NCBI RefSeq assembly: GCF_000187745.1
Contig: NZ_GL732486.1
Span: 627,582-691,581, forward strand
Source: Streptococcus sp. M334
GTDB taxonomy: Bacteria > Bacillota > Bacilli > Lactobacillales > Streptococcaceae
Length of the DNA: 64,000 nucleotides
Reading direction: 5' to 3'
Shown: positions 10,519-19,364 of the stretch, piece by piece
How positions within the stretch are numbered: the first letter of the stretch is position 1
How the letters are laid out: the number at the start of each line of letters is the position of its first letter
Program-made: the position numbers and the translations under genes
Notes under the pieces: generated by a model
What the model saw: only the letters and a program-made list of their open reading frames with translations
What the model was told of the DNA's origin: nothing
Database searches by the model: none

Positions 10519-10788
10519 TTATCTCCAAATAAAATATAAGGCTACTAGTGTGGACACCATTCCGAGAAACCAAACTGTTTTAAAATACCATTTTCGAGTC
10601 TTGTGGTGAAAGATGATTCCTGCTAACCAGGCCCCAAAACCACCACAAGTAAAAGCTAAAATAAGTAAGATTTTCTCAGGGATGCGCCAAGCTCTTCTCC
10701 TCGCCTTGGATTTGTCAATACTATAAATCAAGAAAACCATGACATTCCAAATCAAAAGGACTAGAGTAATTTTTTCGTCTAACTTCAT
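10519..10788 (-). CDS. Small DUF1294 membrane protein inside the leu operon
   Basis: An 89-residue membrane protein with three to four hydrophobic segments and the DUF1294 pattern IYSIDKSKARRRAWRIPE ... GGFGAWLAGIIFHHKTRK. The function of the family is not established. Its start overlaps the leuB stop by 4 bp (ATGA), and leuC follows after 3 bp, so it is co-translated with leucine genes. Placement suggests it rides with the operon; a direct role in leucine synthesis is not shown. Confidence 0.85.
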   Translation of the reverse strand: MKLDEKITLVLLIWNVMVFLIYSIDKSKARRRAWRIPEKILLILAFTCGGFGAWLAGIIFHHKTRKWYFKTVWFLGMVSTLVALYFIWR

Positions 10789-11822
10789 AACCTTGCAATA
10801 ATAGCTTCCGTCATTTCCTTGGTCGAAGCCTGTCCACCTATATCTCTTGTTAAAATGCCAGCCGCTAAACTTGCCTCAACAGCACGCTCGATACGTTCCG
10901 CATCCTCATAACGTCCAAAACTGTCTCTCAACATCATGGCAACTGATAAAATCATGGAAATAGGATTGGCAATTCCTTGACCTGCAATATCAGGAGCTGA
11001 ACCGTGAATGGGCTCATAGAGACTTGGTCCATTTTCAGAATGACTGGCTGATGGCATAACTCCAAGTGTGCCTGATAGAACGCTTGATTCATCAGATAGA
11101 ATATCTCCAAAAAGATTTTCCGTCACGATGACATCGAATTTAGCAGGATTGGTAATCATGAGCATGGCAGCTGAATCTACCAGCTGGTGCTCCAAGGTTA
11201 CATCTGGGAAATCCTGTGCGACTTCCTCAGCTACTCTGCGCCAGAGTTTTGATGTTGCCAATACGTTTTGCTTATCGATACTGGTAAGCATTTTTCTCCG
11301 ACTTCTTGCGATTTCAAAGGCTTTACGAATAATCCGCTCCATTTCCTCATAGCTATAGTCGTTGATATCACGCGCTTTTCGCTCTTCAAGGATATGGTCC
11401 CCAAAGTAGATACCTCCTGTCAACTCACGCACCACAACAAAGTCTACACCAGCAATTCGTTCAGGTTTGAGTGGTGACAAATGCTTGAGACTGTCAAAGA
11501 TTTTTACAGGGCGAATATTAGCGTAAAGATTGAGTTCCTTGCGGAGAGCCAGCAAGCCTTGTTCAGGCCGAACCGCTGCTCCATCATACTGAGGACTACC
11601 GATAGCCGCTAGAAGAATGGCATCTGCTTCACGACATACCTTGAGGGTTTCATCAGGTAAGGGATGCCCTGCAGCATCAATACCTGCACCTCCAAAAGGT
11701 CGTCTGTCTATTTCATAGACAAAGCCTGTTTTTTCAGCTAGAGCTTCCAGAATCTCTAAACCAGCCTCCATGATTTCTGGGCCAATTCCGTCCCCTGCTA
11801 GAGCAACTATTTTCTTTGTCAT
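10785..11822 (-). CDS. leuB: 3-isopropylmalate dehydrogenase
   Basis: LeuB oxidatively decarboxylates 3-isopropylmalate with NAD. The 345 residues include LAGDGIGPEIMEAG at the N terminus, RELTGGIYFG near residue 135, the metal/substrate segment ENLFGDILSDESSVLSGTLG, and EPIHGSAPDIAGQGIANP for NAD binding. An AAAGGAGG ribosome site lies before the ATG, 11 bp after leuA. Confidence 0.97.
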   Translation of the reverse strand: MTKKIVALAGDGIGPEIMEAGLEILEALAEKTGFVYEIDRRPFGGAGIDAAGHPLPDETLKVCREADAILLAAIGSPQYDGAAVRPEQGLLALRKELNLYANIRPVKIFDSLKHLSPLKPERIAGVDFVVVRELTGGIYFGDHILEERKARDINDYSYEEMERIIRKAFEIARSRRKMLTSIDKQNVLATSKLWRRVAEEVAQDFPDVTLEHQLVDSAAMLMITNPAKFDVIVTENLFGDILSDESSVLSGTLGVMPSASHSENGPSLYEPIHGSAPDIAGQGIANPISMILSVAMMLRDSFGRYEDAERIERAVEASLAAGILTRDIGGQASTKEMTEAIIARL

Positions 11823-11833
11823 AGCGTCCTCCT

Positions 11834-13396
11834 TTACACACTTGGCATGTCACGATAGGAAACACTGCGTCCCATCTCACCAGCATTCTCTTTTTGAACA
11901 AAGGTATTGGCATTGATATAGGCAATAGCAGAAGCCTTCAACACATCGAAATCCAGACCTGCTGCATTAAAGATGGTTTCTGTATCTCTATTTTCAACAG
12001 TGACCAAAACCCGAGCTTGGGCATCAATTCCATCCGTCACAGCGTCAATAGTGTAAGACACCAAGCGAACGGACTGATTGAAGAATTTGTCGATAGCATT
12101 AAAAATAGCTTCAACAGAACCTTGCCCTGTCGCATTAAATTCGACTTTTTCACCATCCATATTGGCTAGACTTACGATTGCTTCAATGTCATTATCTGCA
12201 TGAGTTTGCAGTTGTAAATCATCAAAATGGAAGCCTTCTGGATTTTCAACCATGGTTCCAGCTACCAGCGCACGAATATCTGCATCTGTGATTTCTTGTT
12301 TCTTATCTGCCAGAGCCTTGAACTTAGCGAAGAGTGGTTTGATGTCCTCTTCTGTAAAATCTAGGGCCAATTCTCTTAGTTTTTCAACAAAGGCATGGCG
12401 ACCAGACAATTTTCCAAGCGGAAGACTGTTACTCTTGACACCAACTAATTCAGGGGTGATAATCTCATAAGTAAGAGGATTTTTAAGGACTCCGTCTTGG
12501 TGAATACCAGATTCGTGAGAGAAGGCATTGCCACCAACCACTGCCTTGTTTTTAGGAACTGGAATTCCTGAAAAGCGAGAAACCATTTCTGATGTATTGA
12601 TGGTTTCATTTAAAACAATACTAGTTTCTGCTTGATAATAATCTTGGCGAATATTGAGCCCCACTGCAATTTCTTCCAAAGCAGCATTTCCAGCTCTCTC
12701 ACCAATACCGTTGATAGTCCCTTCAACACGTCCTGCACCATTCTTGACAGCAGCAAGGCTATTAGCTACTGCCATTCCGAGGTCATCATGACAGTGAGGC
12801 GAATAGATAATCTGACGATCCGTCTTGACATTTTCAATCAAGTATTTGAAGATAGCGCCGTACTCTTCTGGAGTGGTAAATCCTACCGTGTCAGGGATAT
12901 TGATATAAGACGCACCTGCATCAACCGCTGTTTGAACAACTTGCAAGAGGAAATCCAACTCTGTTCTGGTTGCATCCTCAGGAGAGAATTCGACAATCTC
13001 AAACTTAGAACGGGCATAGGAAACATGCTCCTTAATAGCTTCTAAAATCTCTTTCTTACTCTTATTGAGCTTATACTTTCGGTGTATCGGACTGGTAGCG
13101 ATAAAGACGTGAACCTGTGGATATTTGGCATCCTTGAGGGCTTCGTAACAAGCATCAATATCAGACTTGACAGAGCGTGCCAAACCAGTCACCGCTGTTT
13201 TTTTCAAGACCTTGGCGATCTCCTGAACTGCTGTGAATGAATCAGGACTCGCAGCTGGAAAACCAGCTTCAATGGCTGAAATACCCCATTTCTCAAGCTG
13301 TCTTGCAATGGCAATTTTTTCCTTGATTGAAAAATTAACACCAGGTGTCTGTTCTCCATCCCGAAGGCTGGTATCTAGAAATTCAACTGTTCTCAT
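11834..13396 (-). CDS. leuA: 2-isopropylmalate synthase
   Basis: LeuA condenses 2-oxoisovalerate with acetyl-CoA, the first committed leucine step. The 520-residue protein has FLDTSLRDGEQTPGVNFS at the N terminus, the metal-binding SPHCHDDLGMAVANSLAAV segment, GIGERAGNAALEE, and a C-terminal regulatory domain from about residue 390 where leucine normally binds. It is first in the operon leuA-leuB-DUF1294-leuC-leuD and is preceded by an attenuator with a leucine-containing leader peptide. Confidence 0.97.
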   Translation of the reverse strand: MRTVEFLDTSLRDGEQTPGVNFSIKEKIAIARQLEKWGISAIEAGFPAASPDSFTAVQEIAKVLKKTAVTGLARSVKSDIDACYEALKDAKYPQVHVFIATSPIHRKYKLNKSKKEILEAIKEHVSYARSKFEIVEFSPEDATRTELDFLLQVVQTAVDAGASYINIPDTVGFTTPEEYGAIFKYLIENVKTDRQIIYSPHCHDDLGMAVANSLAAVKNGAGRVEGTINGIGERAGNAALEEIAVGLNIRQDYYQAETSIVLNETINTSEMVSRFSGIPVPKNKAVVGGNAFSHESGIHQDGVLKNPLTYEIITPELVGVKSNSLPLGKLSGRHAFVEKLRELALDFTEEDIKPLFAKFKALADKKQEITDADIRALVAGTMVENPEGFHFDDLQLQTHADNDIEAIVSLANMDGEKVEFNATGQGSVEAIFNAIDKFFNQSVRLVSYTIDAVTDGIDAQARVLVTVENRDTETIFNAAGLDFDVLKASAIAYINANTFVQKENAGEMGRSVSYRDMPSV

Positions 13397-13422
13397 AAGA
13401 TTTCCCCTTTTCCAAATATGGT

Positions 13423-13481
13423 TTTAAAAAAACATCTCGCTTAGAAGTCCAAGCGAGATGTTGATTTACTCCCGCTTGGTA
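13423..13481 (-). terminator. leu attenuator: terminator with competing antiterminator
   Basis: In minus orientation a 12-bp stem (AACATCTCGCTT with AAGCGAGATGTT, 13431-13462) is followed by a T7 run. Just upstream, CCAAGCGGGA (about 13471-13480) can pair with TCTCGCTTGG of the terminator's left arm over 10 bp with one G-U. The two folds exclude each other, as expected for an attenuator. Confidence 0.85.
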
Positions 13482-13508
13482 AGCCAAACAGGACTAATGC
13501 TTTTTGCA

Positions 13509-13562
13509 CTAGCCCGAGTACCTCAACAACAAAGCAAATTGATTAAACTTAGCTGTTTTCAT
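13509..13562 (-). CDS. leu operon leader peptide (17 residues, Leu-Leu-Leu)
   Basis: A short ORF, MKTAKFNQFALLLRYSG, sits behind a strong GGAGAAAG ribosome site between the leu promoter and the attenuator. Three consecutive leucine codons lie at positions 11-13. A 7-bp hairpin (CTAGTGC with GCATTAG) begins at its stop codon. Stalling at the leucine codons when Leu-tRNA is scarce would favour the antiterminator. The arrangement matches classical leucine attenuation; function is inferred. Confidence 0.85.
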   Translation of the reverse strand: MKTAKFNQFALLLRYSG

Positions 13563-13598
13563 GTTTGACTTTCTCCTTCGTTTGATATCTTGTTTAGT

Positions 13599-13627
13599 AT
13601 TTTAGCATAGGCAAAAGCACTTGTCAA
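13599..13627 (-). promoter_or_regulatory. leu operon promoter
   Basis: Perfect TTGACA, 17-bp spacer, and TAAAAT preceded by TGC (extended -10) on the minus strand, about 37 bp before the leader peptide. Confidence 0.88.
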
Positions 13628-13639
13628 GAAAAAATCAAA

Positions 13640-13654
13640 TATTTTCTGAAAATT
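13640..13654. promoter_or_regulatory. CodY-binding box upstream of leu promoter
   Basis: TATTTTCTGAAAATT matches the CodY consensus AATTTTCWGAAAATT at 14 of 15 positions and lies 12 bp upstream of the leu -35. CodY senses branched-chain amino acids, which fits repression of leu genes. Confidence 0.75.
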
Positions 13655-13699
13655 TCTTCAGTATAGAATATTTAGCTAATTGAAAATCCTTGAAATATT

Positions 13700-14356
13700 T
13701 CATTTTTTAGAGGTTAAGTTCCAACTTTTTTCTATCAATTCCAGTACCATTTCATCTGACAAAGTATCATCAAGGGGCACACTAATCCAGTAGCGTTTGT
13801 TCATATGAAAGGCTGGATAAATTCCCTTTTTTGAAAGCAGGTCCGCAACTTGGTCATGCTTGAGGTTGACTGCTTCCACCTGTCCTTCTCTGCCCTTTTC
13901 CAACTTATCCCAAAAGATTTTCATCAAAACGGCATACCACTTTTGATTGCCTTCATGTCTTAACACTGCCGTATCAGGTGATTTTTCCCACAGATACTCC
14001 AACTGATTACCATACTTTTCCTGAATCTGAGCCATGATACGCTTAGTCTGAGGACAGATAAAATCCTGTACCTCAAAACAAGCCTTCCGAATTTGGTAAA
14101 GAATCTCCAGACAAGCCTCACGGACATTTCCGACAAAACTTCCTCTGATGCTTTCCATATGAACGTGAGGATAGAGGTCACCTGTTTCCTTATCAAAGAC
14201 TTGAAAGCTCAAGTTTCCATCAACTACGGACACAGCCATGACAAAGTCACTCTGCAAAATCTGGCAACTATAGATCCAGACTCCACTATTTTCTACAAAA
14301 CCATAAGCACGAGCCTTTTCTTGATTAAATTGATAGGATTTAAAAATTTCAAACAT
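13700..14356 (-). CDS. MmcQ/YjbR-family protein
   Basis: The C-terminal half (about residues 105-210) has the YjbR/MmcQ pattern: WYAVLMKIFWDKL, VNLKHDQVADLLSKKGIYPAFHMNKRYWISV and DDTLSDEMVLELIEKSWNL. This family has a double-wing DNA-binding-like fold but no settled function. The N-terminal half (FKSYQFNQEKARAYGFV ... WIYSCQIL) is also recurrent in streptococcal homologues. The gene stands alone between the leu leader and cutC. Confidence 0.75.
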   Translation of the reverse strand: MFEIFKSYQFNQEKARAYGFVENSGVWIYSCQILQSDFVMAVSVVDGNLSFQVFDKETGDLYPHVHMESIRGSFVGNVREACLEILYQIRKACFEVQDFICPQTKRIMAQIQEKYGNQLEYLWEKSPDTAVLRHEGNQKWYAVLMKIFWDKLEKGREGQVEAVNLKHDQVADLLSKKGIYPAFHMNKRYWISVPLDDTLSDEMVLELIEKSWNLTSKK

Positions 14357-14399
14357 AAGTGAAAACTGCTACCCAAAGCTAGCAGTTCCTTTCTATTTT

Positions 14400-15032
14400 T
14401 TAAAAGACAACCTTGGTTCCGTGCAATTGTGTTACACCTAGCTGGTCAATAAAGGTTTGACGGTTGTCCAAGTCAATCCCTCCACCTGGTAGAATTTCAA
14501 TCTTACCTTTGGCGTGCTCCAAAATTCTGTGATAGTGGGCAAAACGTTTTTCTAAGGAGTCACCAGATACACCAGCACGAGTTAGGATACGAGTGACTCC
14601 AGCTTGACTAAGCCAGTCAATAGCTTCTAACTGGTCTTCTTCGCTCAATTCATCAAAGGCCATATGAAAGACAATTTCCATTCCTTTTGACGCAGCTATC
14701 AACTTCTCAAGATTAGGCTTATCCAACTTCTTATCAGCAGTTAAAGCACCAAATACAACCCCTTGACTTCCAGCCTGAGCAGTCAAACGAATGTCTTCTA
14801 GCATAATGGCAATTTCGAGGTCATTATAGACAAAGTCGCCACCACGTGGACGAATCATGGTCATGATGGTCGTATCGTGGTTAGTTGCCAATTCAACTGC
14901 TGCCTTGGTCACTCCATAGCTGGGGGTTGTTCCTCCAACTGCAAGATTGTCACAGAGTTCGATTCGACGAGCTCCAGCCTGCATCGCTTTTTCAAGCAAG
15001 GTCACATTTTCAGCACAAAATTCGTAAATCAT
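14400..15032 (-). CDS. cutC: CutC-family protein
   Basis: A 210-residue TIM-barrel protein of the CutC family. Visible family motifs are FCAENVTLLEKAMQAGARRIELCDNL (about residues 5-30, IELC being characteristic), MIRPRGGDFVYND, and the C-terminal ILPGGGID. The family was linked to copper homeostasis, but that role is disputed and no metal site is evident. It is monocistronic. Confidence 0.88.
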   Translation of the reverse strand: MIYEFCAENVTLLEKAMQAGARRIELCDNLAVGGTTPSYGVTKAAVELATNHDTTIMTMIRPRGGDFVYNDLEIAIMLEDIRLTAQAGSQGVVFGALTADKKLDKPNLEKLIAASKGMEIVFHMAFDELSEEDQLEAIDWLSQAGVTRILTRAGVSGDSLEKRFAHYHRILEHAKGKIEILPGGGIDLDNRQTFIDQLGVTQLHGTKVVF

Positions 15033-15122
15033 TTGATTCTCCTTGAAGATTACTTTAAATTTATTATATCATATTATTGTGAATATGCTTTCAATTTTAT
15101 CAAGGGAAACAGATACTATTTT

Positions 15123-15482
15123 TTATTCTTTGTCTGGAATGACCTTAAAGAGATAATAGGTGATAAAGATGGTCAAGGCTCCTAGACCGATTTTGACTAG
15201 TAAAAGAGGGGCAAAATAAATAGAAATTCCCATCAAAATGTAGATAGATACGATAATTTTTTTCTTACGTTCACGCGCAATAGACTTAGTCTCACGAAAA
15301 TCAGCTACATATGCTTGATAGAGCTTGGTATGATAAAGCCAGTCTTCGAAACGCTTGGAACTTCTGGAAAAACAAGCAATAGACAGCAAAAGAAAGGGAG
15401 TTGTAGGCAACAAGGGCAAGACAACCCCAACAATAGCCAAGGCCAGCGATAAAAAACCAATAATTAGATAAACAATACGCAT
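15123..15482 (-). CDS. DUF454 (YbaN-like) inner membrane protein
   Basis: A 119-residue membrane protein. The N-terminal segment has two hydrophobic helices around VGVVLPLLPTTPFLLLSIACFSRSS, the family hallmark; two further helices follow near residues 78-110. The function is unknown. A BOX element begins 16 bp upstream of its start codon. Confidence 0.82.
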   Translation of the reverse strand: MRIVYLIIGFLSLALAIVGVVLPLLPTTPFLLLSIACFSRSSKRFEDWLYHTKLYQAYVADFRETKSIARERKKKIIVSIYILMGISIYFAPLLLVKIGLGALTIFITYYLFKVIPDKE

Positions 15483-15497
15483 AACTTCTCCTAGTTA

Positions 15498-15648
15498 ATA
15501 CTCTTCGAAAATCTCTTCAAACCGCGTCAACGTCGCCTTGACGTAGGTATGGTTCCTGACTTCGTCGGTCTTATCTGCAACCTCAAAGCAGTGCTTTGAG
15601 CAACCTGCGGTTAGTTTCCTAGTTTGCTCTTTGATTTTCATTGAGTAT
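15498..15648. repeat. BOX element (boxA-boxB-boxC)
   Basis: A full-length element of about 150 bp from ATACTCTTCGAAAATC to TTTCATTGAGTAT, with imperfect terminal inverted repeats and internal stems TGACTTCGTCA and AAAGCAGTGCTTT. It lies between the DUF454 gene and topA. Confidence 0.9.
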
Positions 15649-15740
15649 AAAATAATCTTCTTCTAGTTTCGCATACAATGGTGAATTTTGTCAAGCACTT
15701 ACTCAAAAAGAGCCTGAAATTCACTTTCAGGACTCTCTTC

Positions 15741-17828
15741 TTATTTAATCTTTTCTTCTTCGTAATCACCCTTGCTACAAACAACCTGCTTGCCACCACC
15801 ACGGACTTTTTTCTCCACGAGGAAGTTGCCACATTTTGGACAGTCACGACCAACAGGCTTGTCCCAAGAGGTAAATTCACATTCTGGATAGCGATTACAA
15901 CCATAGAAGAGGCGGTTACGTTTTGTTTTACGTTCAATGATTTGTCCTTGATGACAACTTGGACACTCAACACCAATCTCTTTCACAATTGCTTGGGTAT
16001 GGCGACAATCTGGGAAATTGCTACAAGCGTAGAACTTACCAAAACGACCAAGTTTAATGACCATTGGACTGCCACACACTTCACAGTCAAATCCAGCTGG
16101 TTCATCCTTGATTTGGATTTTTTCCATTTCTTCTTCAGCCTTGGCAACCTCTTTAGAGAAAGGTTTGTAAAAGGCATCAATGACACGTTGCCACTGCTCT
16201 TTTCCGACTTCGACATCATCCAGCTTGCCTTCCATTTCAGCTGTGAAGGTCACGTTTACGATATCTGGGAAATATTCAACGATAAGCTTGTTAACAATTT
16301 CTCCCAACTCTGTCGGTTCAAAGCGTTTGGCTGTAAGGCGAACATAATAACGTTTCTGAATAGTTTCAATGGTTGGAGCATAGGTTGATGGACGTCCAAC
16401 CCCATTTTCCTCCAAGGTCTTGATCAGGGTCGCTTCAGAATAGCGAGCAGGCGGTTGAGTGAAATGTTGCTCTGGTTTGCTATTCACCTGCTTAACCACA
16501 TCTCCAACAGCCATATCTGGTAACATCTTATTTTTATCAGAATCATTATAAATGGCAAGATAACCATCAAACTTAACCTGACTACCATTGGCAGCAAATT
16601 GAACCCCATTTTGAGACAATTTAACAGCCATGGTATCAAAGACAGCAGCTGTCATCTGGCTCGCTACAAAACGATTCCATATAAGGGTATAAAGCTTGAG
16701 CTGATCCTTGTTCAGATACTTAGCAATACTTTCAGGTGTATTAAAGACACTTGACGGACGAATAGCCTCATGGGCATCCTGAGCACCTGAAGCGTTTTTA
16801 ACCTTGCTACCATGCTTAGAATACTTGCTACCAAAACGGTCCGTAATGAAACTTGCTGCTTCATTTTGCGCTACAGGACTGATACGAGTAGAGTCTGTAC
16901 GCATATAGGTAATCAAACCTTGAACACCAGAACCGATATTAATCCCTTCATACAACTGTTGGGCAACCATCATGGTCTTTCGAGTACGGAAATTGATTTT
17001 ATTGGCAGCATCCATCTGCATAGATGAAGTGGTATAGGGTAAAGGAGCATTGCGTTTGCGCTCTTTCTTATCCACCTGATCCACTGAAAAGTCTTTACCA
17101 GTCAGACGAGACAAGACTTCCTTTACCTCATCATTACTAGTCAGTTTCAGCTTTTTGCCATCCACTCCATAGAAGGATGCCTGAAATTGTTTGGTTCCCT
17201 TTTTAAAGATAGAATCAATGGTCCAGTATTCTTCAGGCTGAAAGGCATTGATTTCATTCTCACGATCAATGATTAACTTAAGCGCAATAGACTGAACGCG
17301 ACCTGCTGACAAGCCCTTCTTGACCTTCTTCCACAAAATAGGCGAAATCGAGTACCCCACCAAGCGGTCTAGGACACGACGAGCCTGTTGGGCATCGACC
17401 AAGTCCATATCAATCTTACGAGGTTCTTTAAAAGCATTTTTGACCGCATCCTTGGTGATTTCATTGAAGACCACACGGTTGGCATCATTCTCATCTAAGT
17501 TGAGAATATGAGCCAAATGCCAAGAAATCGCTTCTCCTTCACGGTCCGGGTCACTCGCCAGAAAGACTTTATTAGCTTTTTTAGCTTCTTTTTTCAAGTC
17601 ATTGATGAGAGGACCTTTCCCTCGGATATTGATGTATTGCGGTTCATAATTATTTTCAATATCGACGGACATACTGGATTTCTTCAAATCACGGATATGC
17701 CCGACACTGGCTAAAACCTTGTAGTTTCTGCCTAGATATTTTTCAATCGTTTTCGCCTTAGCAGGCGACTCCACGATGACTAGATTTTTTTTAACTGTTG
17801 ATTTTTTCTTTTTTGTTGCCGTAGCCAC
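15741..17828 (-). CDS. topA: DNA topoisomerase I
   Basis: Type IA topoisomerase that relaxes negative supercoils. The GTG start at 17828 is chosen because AAGGTG lies 7 nt upstream, giving 695 residues; an upstream ATG adds six residues without a ribosome site. The TOPRIM domain ([18 protein letters not shown] ... [11 protein letters not shown]) is followed by the active tyrosine in [12 protein letters not shown]. Three C-terminal zinc-ribbon modules carry paired cysteines (CEVC/CSNFPDC, CPSC/CNRYPEC, CPKC). A consensus promoter precedes it. Confidence 0.97.
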   Translation of the reverse strand: MATATKKKKSTVKKNLVIVESPAKAKTIEKYLGRNYKVLASVGHIRDLKKSSMSVDIENNYEPQYINIRGKGPLINDLKKEAKKANKVFLASDPDREGEAISWHLAHILNLDENDANRVVFNEITKDAVKNAFKEPRKIDMDLVDAQQARRVLDRLVGYSISPILWKKVKKGLSAGRVQSIALKLIIDRENEINAFQPEEYWTIDSIFKKGTKQFQASFYGVDGKKLKLTSNDEVKEVLSRLTGKDFSVDQVDKKERKRNAPLPYTTSSMQMDAANKINFRTRKTMMVAQQLYEGINIGSGVQGLITYMRTDSTRISPVAQNEAASFITDRFGSKYSKHGSKVKNASGAQDAHEAIRPSSVFNTPESIAKYLNKDQLKLYTLIWNRFVASQMTAAVFDTMAVKLSQNGVQFAANGSQVKFDGYLAIYNDSDKNKMLPDMAVGDVVKQVNSKPEQHFTQPPARYSEATLIKTLEENGVGRPSTYAPTIETIQKRYYVRLTAKRFEPTELGEIVNKLIVEYFPDIVNVTFTAEMEGKLDDVEVGKEQWQRVIDAFYKPFSKEVAKAEEEMEKIQIKDEPAGFDCEVCGSPMVIKLGRFGKFYACSNFPDCRHTQAIVKEIGVECPSCHQGQIIERKTKRNRLFYGCNRYPECEFTSWDKPVGRDCPKCGNFLVEKKVRGGGKQVVCSKGDYEEEKIK

Positions 17829-17863
17829 AGTATCACACCTTTTCAAAGTAATAAACTTTATAA

Positions 17864-17892
17864 AGTGTAAACCATTTTGGCATAACTGTCAA
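17864..17892 (-). promoter_or_regulatory. topA promoter
   Basis: TTGACA, 17-bp spacer and TACACT on the minus strand, about 36 bp before the topA GTG. Confidence 0.8.
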
Positions 17893-17945
17893 GACTTAGC
17901 TCCTATATATGGAAGAAAAGTTTGTCTATTAAGCAAAATTTCGTC

Positions 17946-18794
17946 TTAAAATTCAAATTCTGCAAGCACATCTTGCCCACTTGTGACCAATTTTGCTCCT
18001 TCTTGGATCAAATGATGGCAACCATCTGATAATCCATCTAAAATGCTACCAGGAATAGCAAAGACATCGCGCCCTTCTTCCATTGCCCTCTCACAGGTAA
18101 TGAGACTACCTGAACGCATCTTAGCCTCTGCGACAATCACACCACGGCAAAGTCCAGCAATGATGCGATTACGGGCAGGAAAATGAAATTTCAGAGGTTG
18201 TTCGCCAGGTCCGTATTCACTTAGAACCAGATGATCATTGCCGATGTAGTCTTGCAAACGTTTATTGGCTTTAGGATAAAACACATCCAGCCCTGTTCCA
18301 ATCACTGCAATGGTTTTTCCGCCATTCTGAAGAGCAGCCATATGAGCTGCTGTGTCAATGCCCTTGGCTAATCCACTGACGATAACCAGTTCATTTTCCA
18401 AGCCCTGAATGACTTTTTCAACTGACTTAGCTCCCTGTTTGCTACAAGCACGACTGCCCACGACCGCTACCTTAGGAAATTTCAAGAGATCAAGATTTCC
18501 CTTGTAAAATAAAAGCACAGGTGCATCATATATTTCACTCAAATCCCAAGGGTAGCAGTCGTCTAAAATAAAGAAAGATGGAAACTTTTTAAACTCCTTC
18601 TCCAAATGCGTATCGTCTATCTGAAAATAACGTTCCATAAAAACGGCTGGATTTCGGCAACCTGATATATCTGCAATATCACCCAACAAAAGCTCCTGAT
18701 CAACATTTTCACCGTATTCTAGGACTTTCAAAATCTGTTGATTGGTCAAACCTGATTTTTTCAACTTATAGATTTCATAGTTTGTGATTTTCAT
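17946..18794 (-). CDS. dprA: DNA-processing protein DprA
   Basis: DprA loads RecA on incoming single strands during transformation and, in pneumococcus, shuts off competence by binding ComE. The start at 18794 (MKITNYEIYKLKKSG) has a GGAG site and gives 282 residues, the pneumococcal length. An N-terminal SAM-like domain is followed by the extended Rossmann fold with VAVVGSRACSKQGA (about residue 113), VSGLAKGIDTAAHMAAL, FPARNRIIAGLCRGVIVAEA and GSLITCERAMEEGRDVFAIPG. A combox lies upstream, so it is probably a late competence gene. Confidence 0.97.
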   Translation of the reverse strand: MKITNYEIYKLKKSGLTNQQILKVLEYGENVDQELLLGDIADISGCRNPAVFMERYFQIDDTHLEKEFKKFPSFFILDDCYPWDLSEIYDAPVLLFYKGNLDLLKFPKVAVVGSRACSKQGAKSVEKVIQGLENELVIVSGLAKGIDTAAHMAALQNGGKTIAVIGTGLDVFYPKANKRLQDYIGNDHLVLSEYGPGEQPLKFHFPARNRIIAGLCRGVIVAEAKMRSGSLITCERAMEEGRDVFAIPGSILDGLSDGCHHLIQEGAKLVTSGQDVLAEFEF

Positions 18795-18827
18795 CAATAA
18801 CTCCATTTCTTTTTCTACTCATCTATC

Positions 18828-18835
18828 TATTCGTA
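18828..18835 (-). promoter_or_regulatory. Combox (ComX/SigX promoter) of dprA
   Basis: The minus strand reads TTTTTTACGAATA: the late-competence box TACGAATA preceded by its usual T-rich tract, about 34 bp before the dprA start. Confidence 0.9.
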
Positions 18836-18881
18836 AAAAATCAAAAAAACATCCGACTATTTCAGCCAGATGTTGGAATCT

Positions 18882-19364
18882 TTAATTTTCGTTTTTAAGA
18901 ATTTCTTCCAATTTATGGTAGTCTTGGACACTATCGATCTCATAGATGCTATTGCCTTCTAATTCTTCGACATAGACATCTAGCTCTTTGATATTGTCCT
19001 TAACCATATTGTCCCAGTAGAGATCAACAAATTCACCACTTGCATAAGCCTTGTCAATAAAGCTAACAATTTTTTCCGCAGTTGGAGCATCCCAGAAAGA
19101 TACACCACTAAGGATGCGACCAGCCTTGCTATCAACAGTTATGTCTTGAACCTTGTAGTCATCTCCATAGACCAAGAACCATTCGTTGGTACAATCTTCA
19201 CGATAGACACTAAAATAAGTCGAACGTGTCAAATCATTGCGGAACATATTTTTAAAGAGATAATTATCGGCATCAATAACATAGCTGTTAGCCAATTCTT
19301 CTTTTACGAGATAGAGAGAGTAAAAGTTATTATAGTCAGCGTATTTATCATTGAAAACGAGACG
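18882..19364 (-). pseudogene. licC: licC remnant (CTP:phosphocholine cytidylyltransferase, N terminus deleted)
   Basis: From RLVFNDKYADYNNFYSLYLV to EEILKNEN the protein matches the C-terminal ~160 residues of LicC, which makes CDP-choline for teichoic acid decoration. About the first 70 residues are missing, including the nucleotidyltransferase GxGTRLRP loop and its following lysine. The sequence runs directly into the end of licB. The only in-frame start lies 10 codons upstream, inside licB sequence, without a ribosome site. The DADN and WDN acidic motifs remain, but without the N-terminal loop CTP binding should fail. Confidence 0.9.

Noticed and set aside
15498..15648. Considered calling the ~150-bp dispersed repeats RUP elements.
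   Set aside because: The length (about 150 bp), the boxA core CTACGGCAAGG..GCTGACG and the boxC end fit BOX boxA-boxB-boxC units rather than the ~107-bp RUP.
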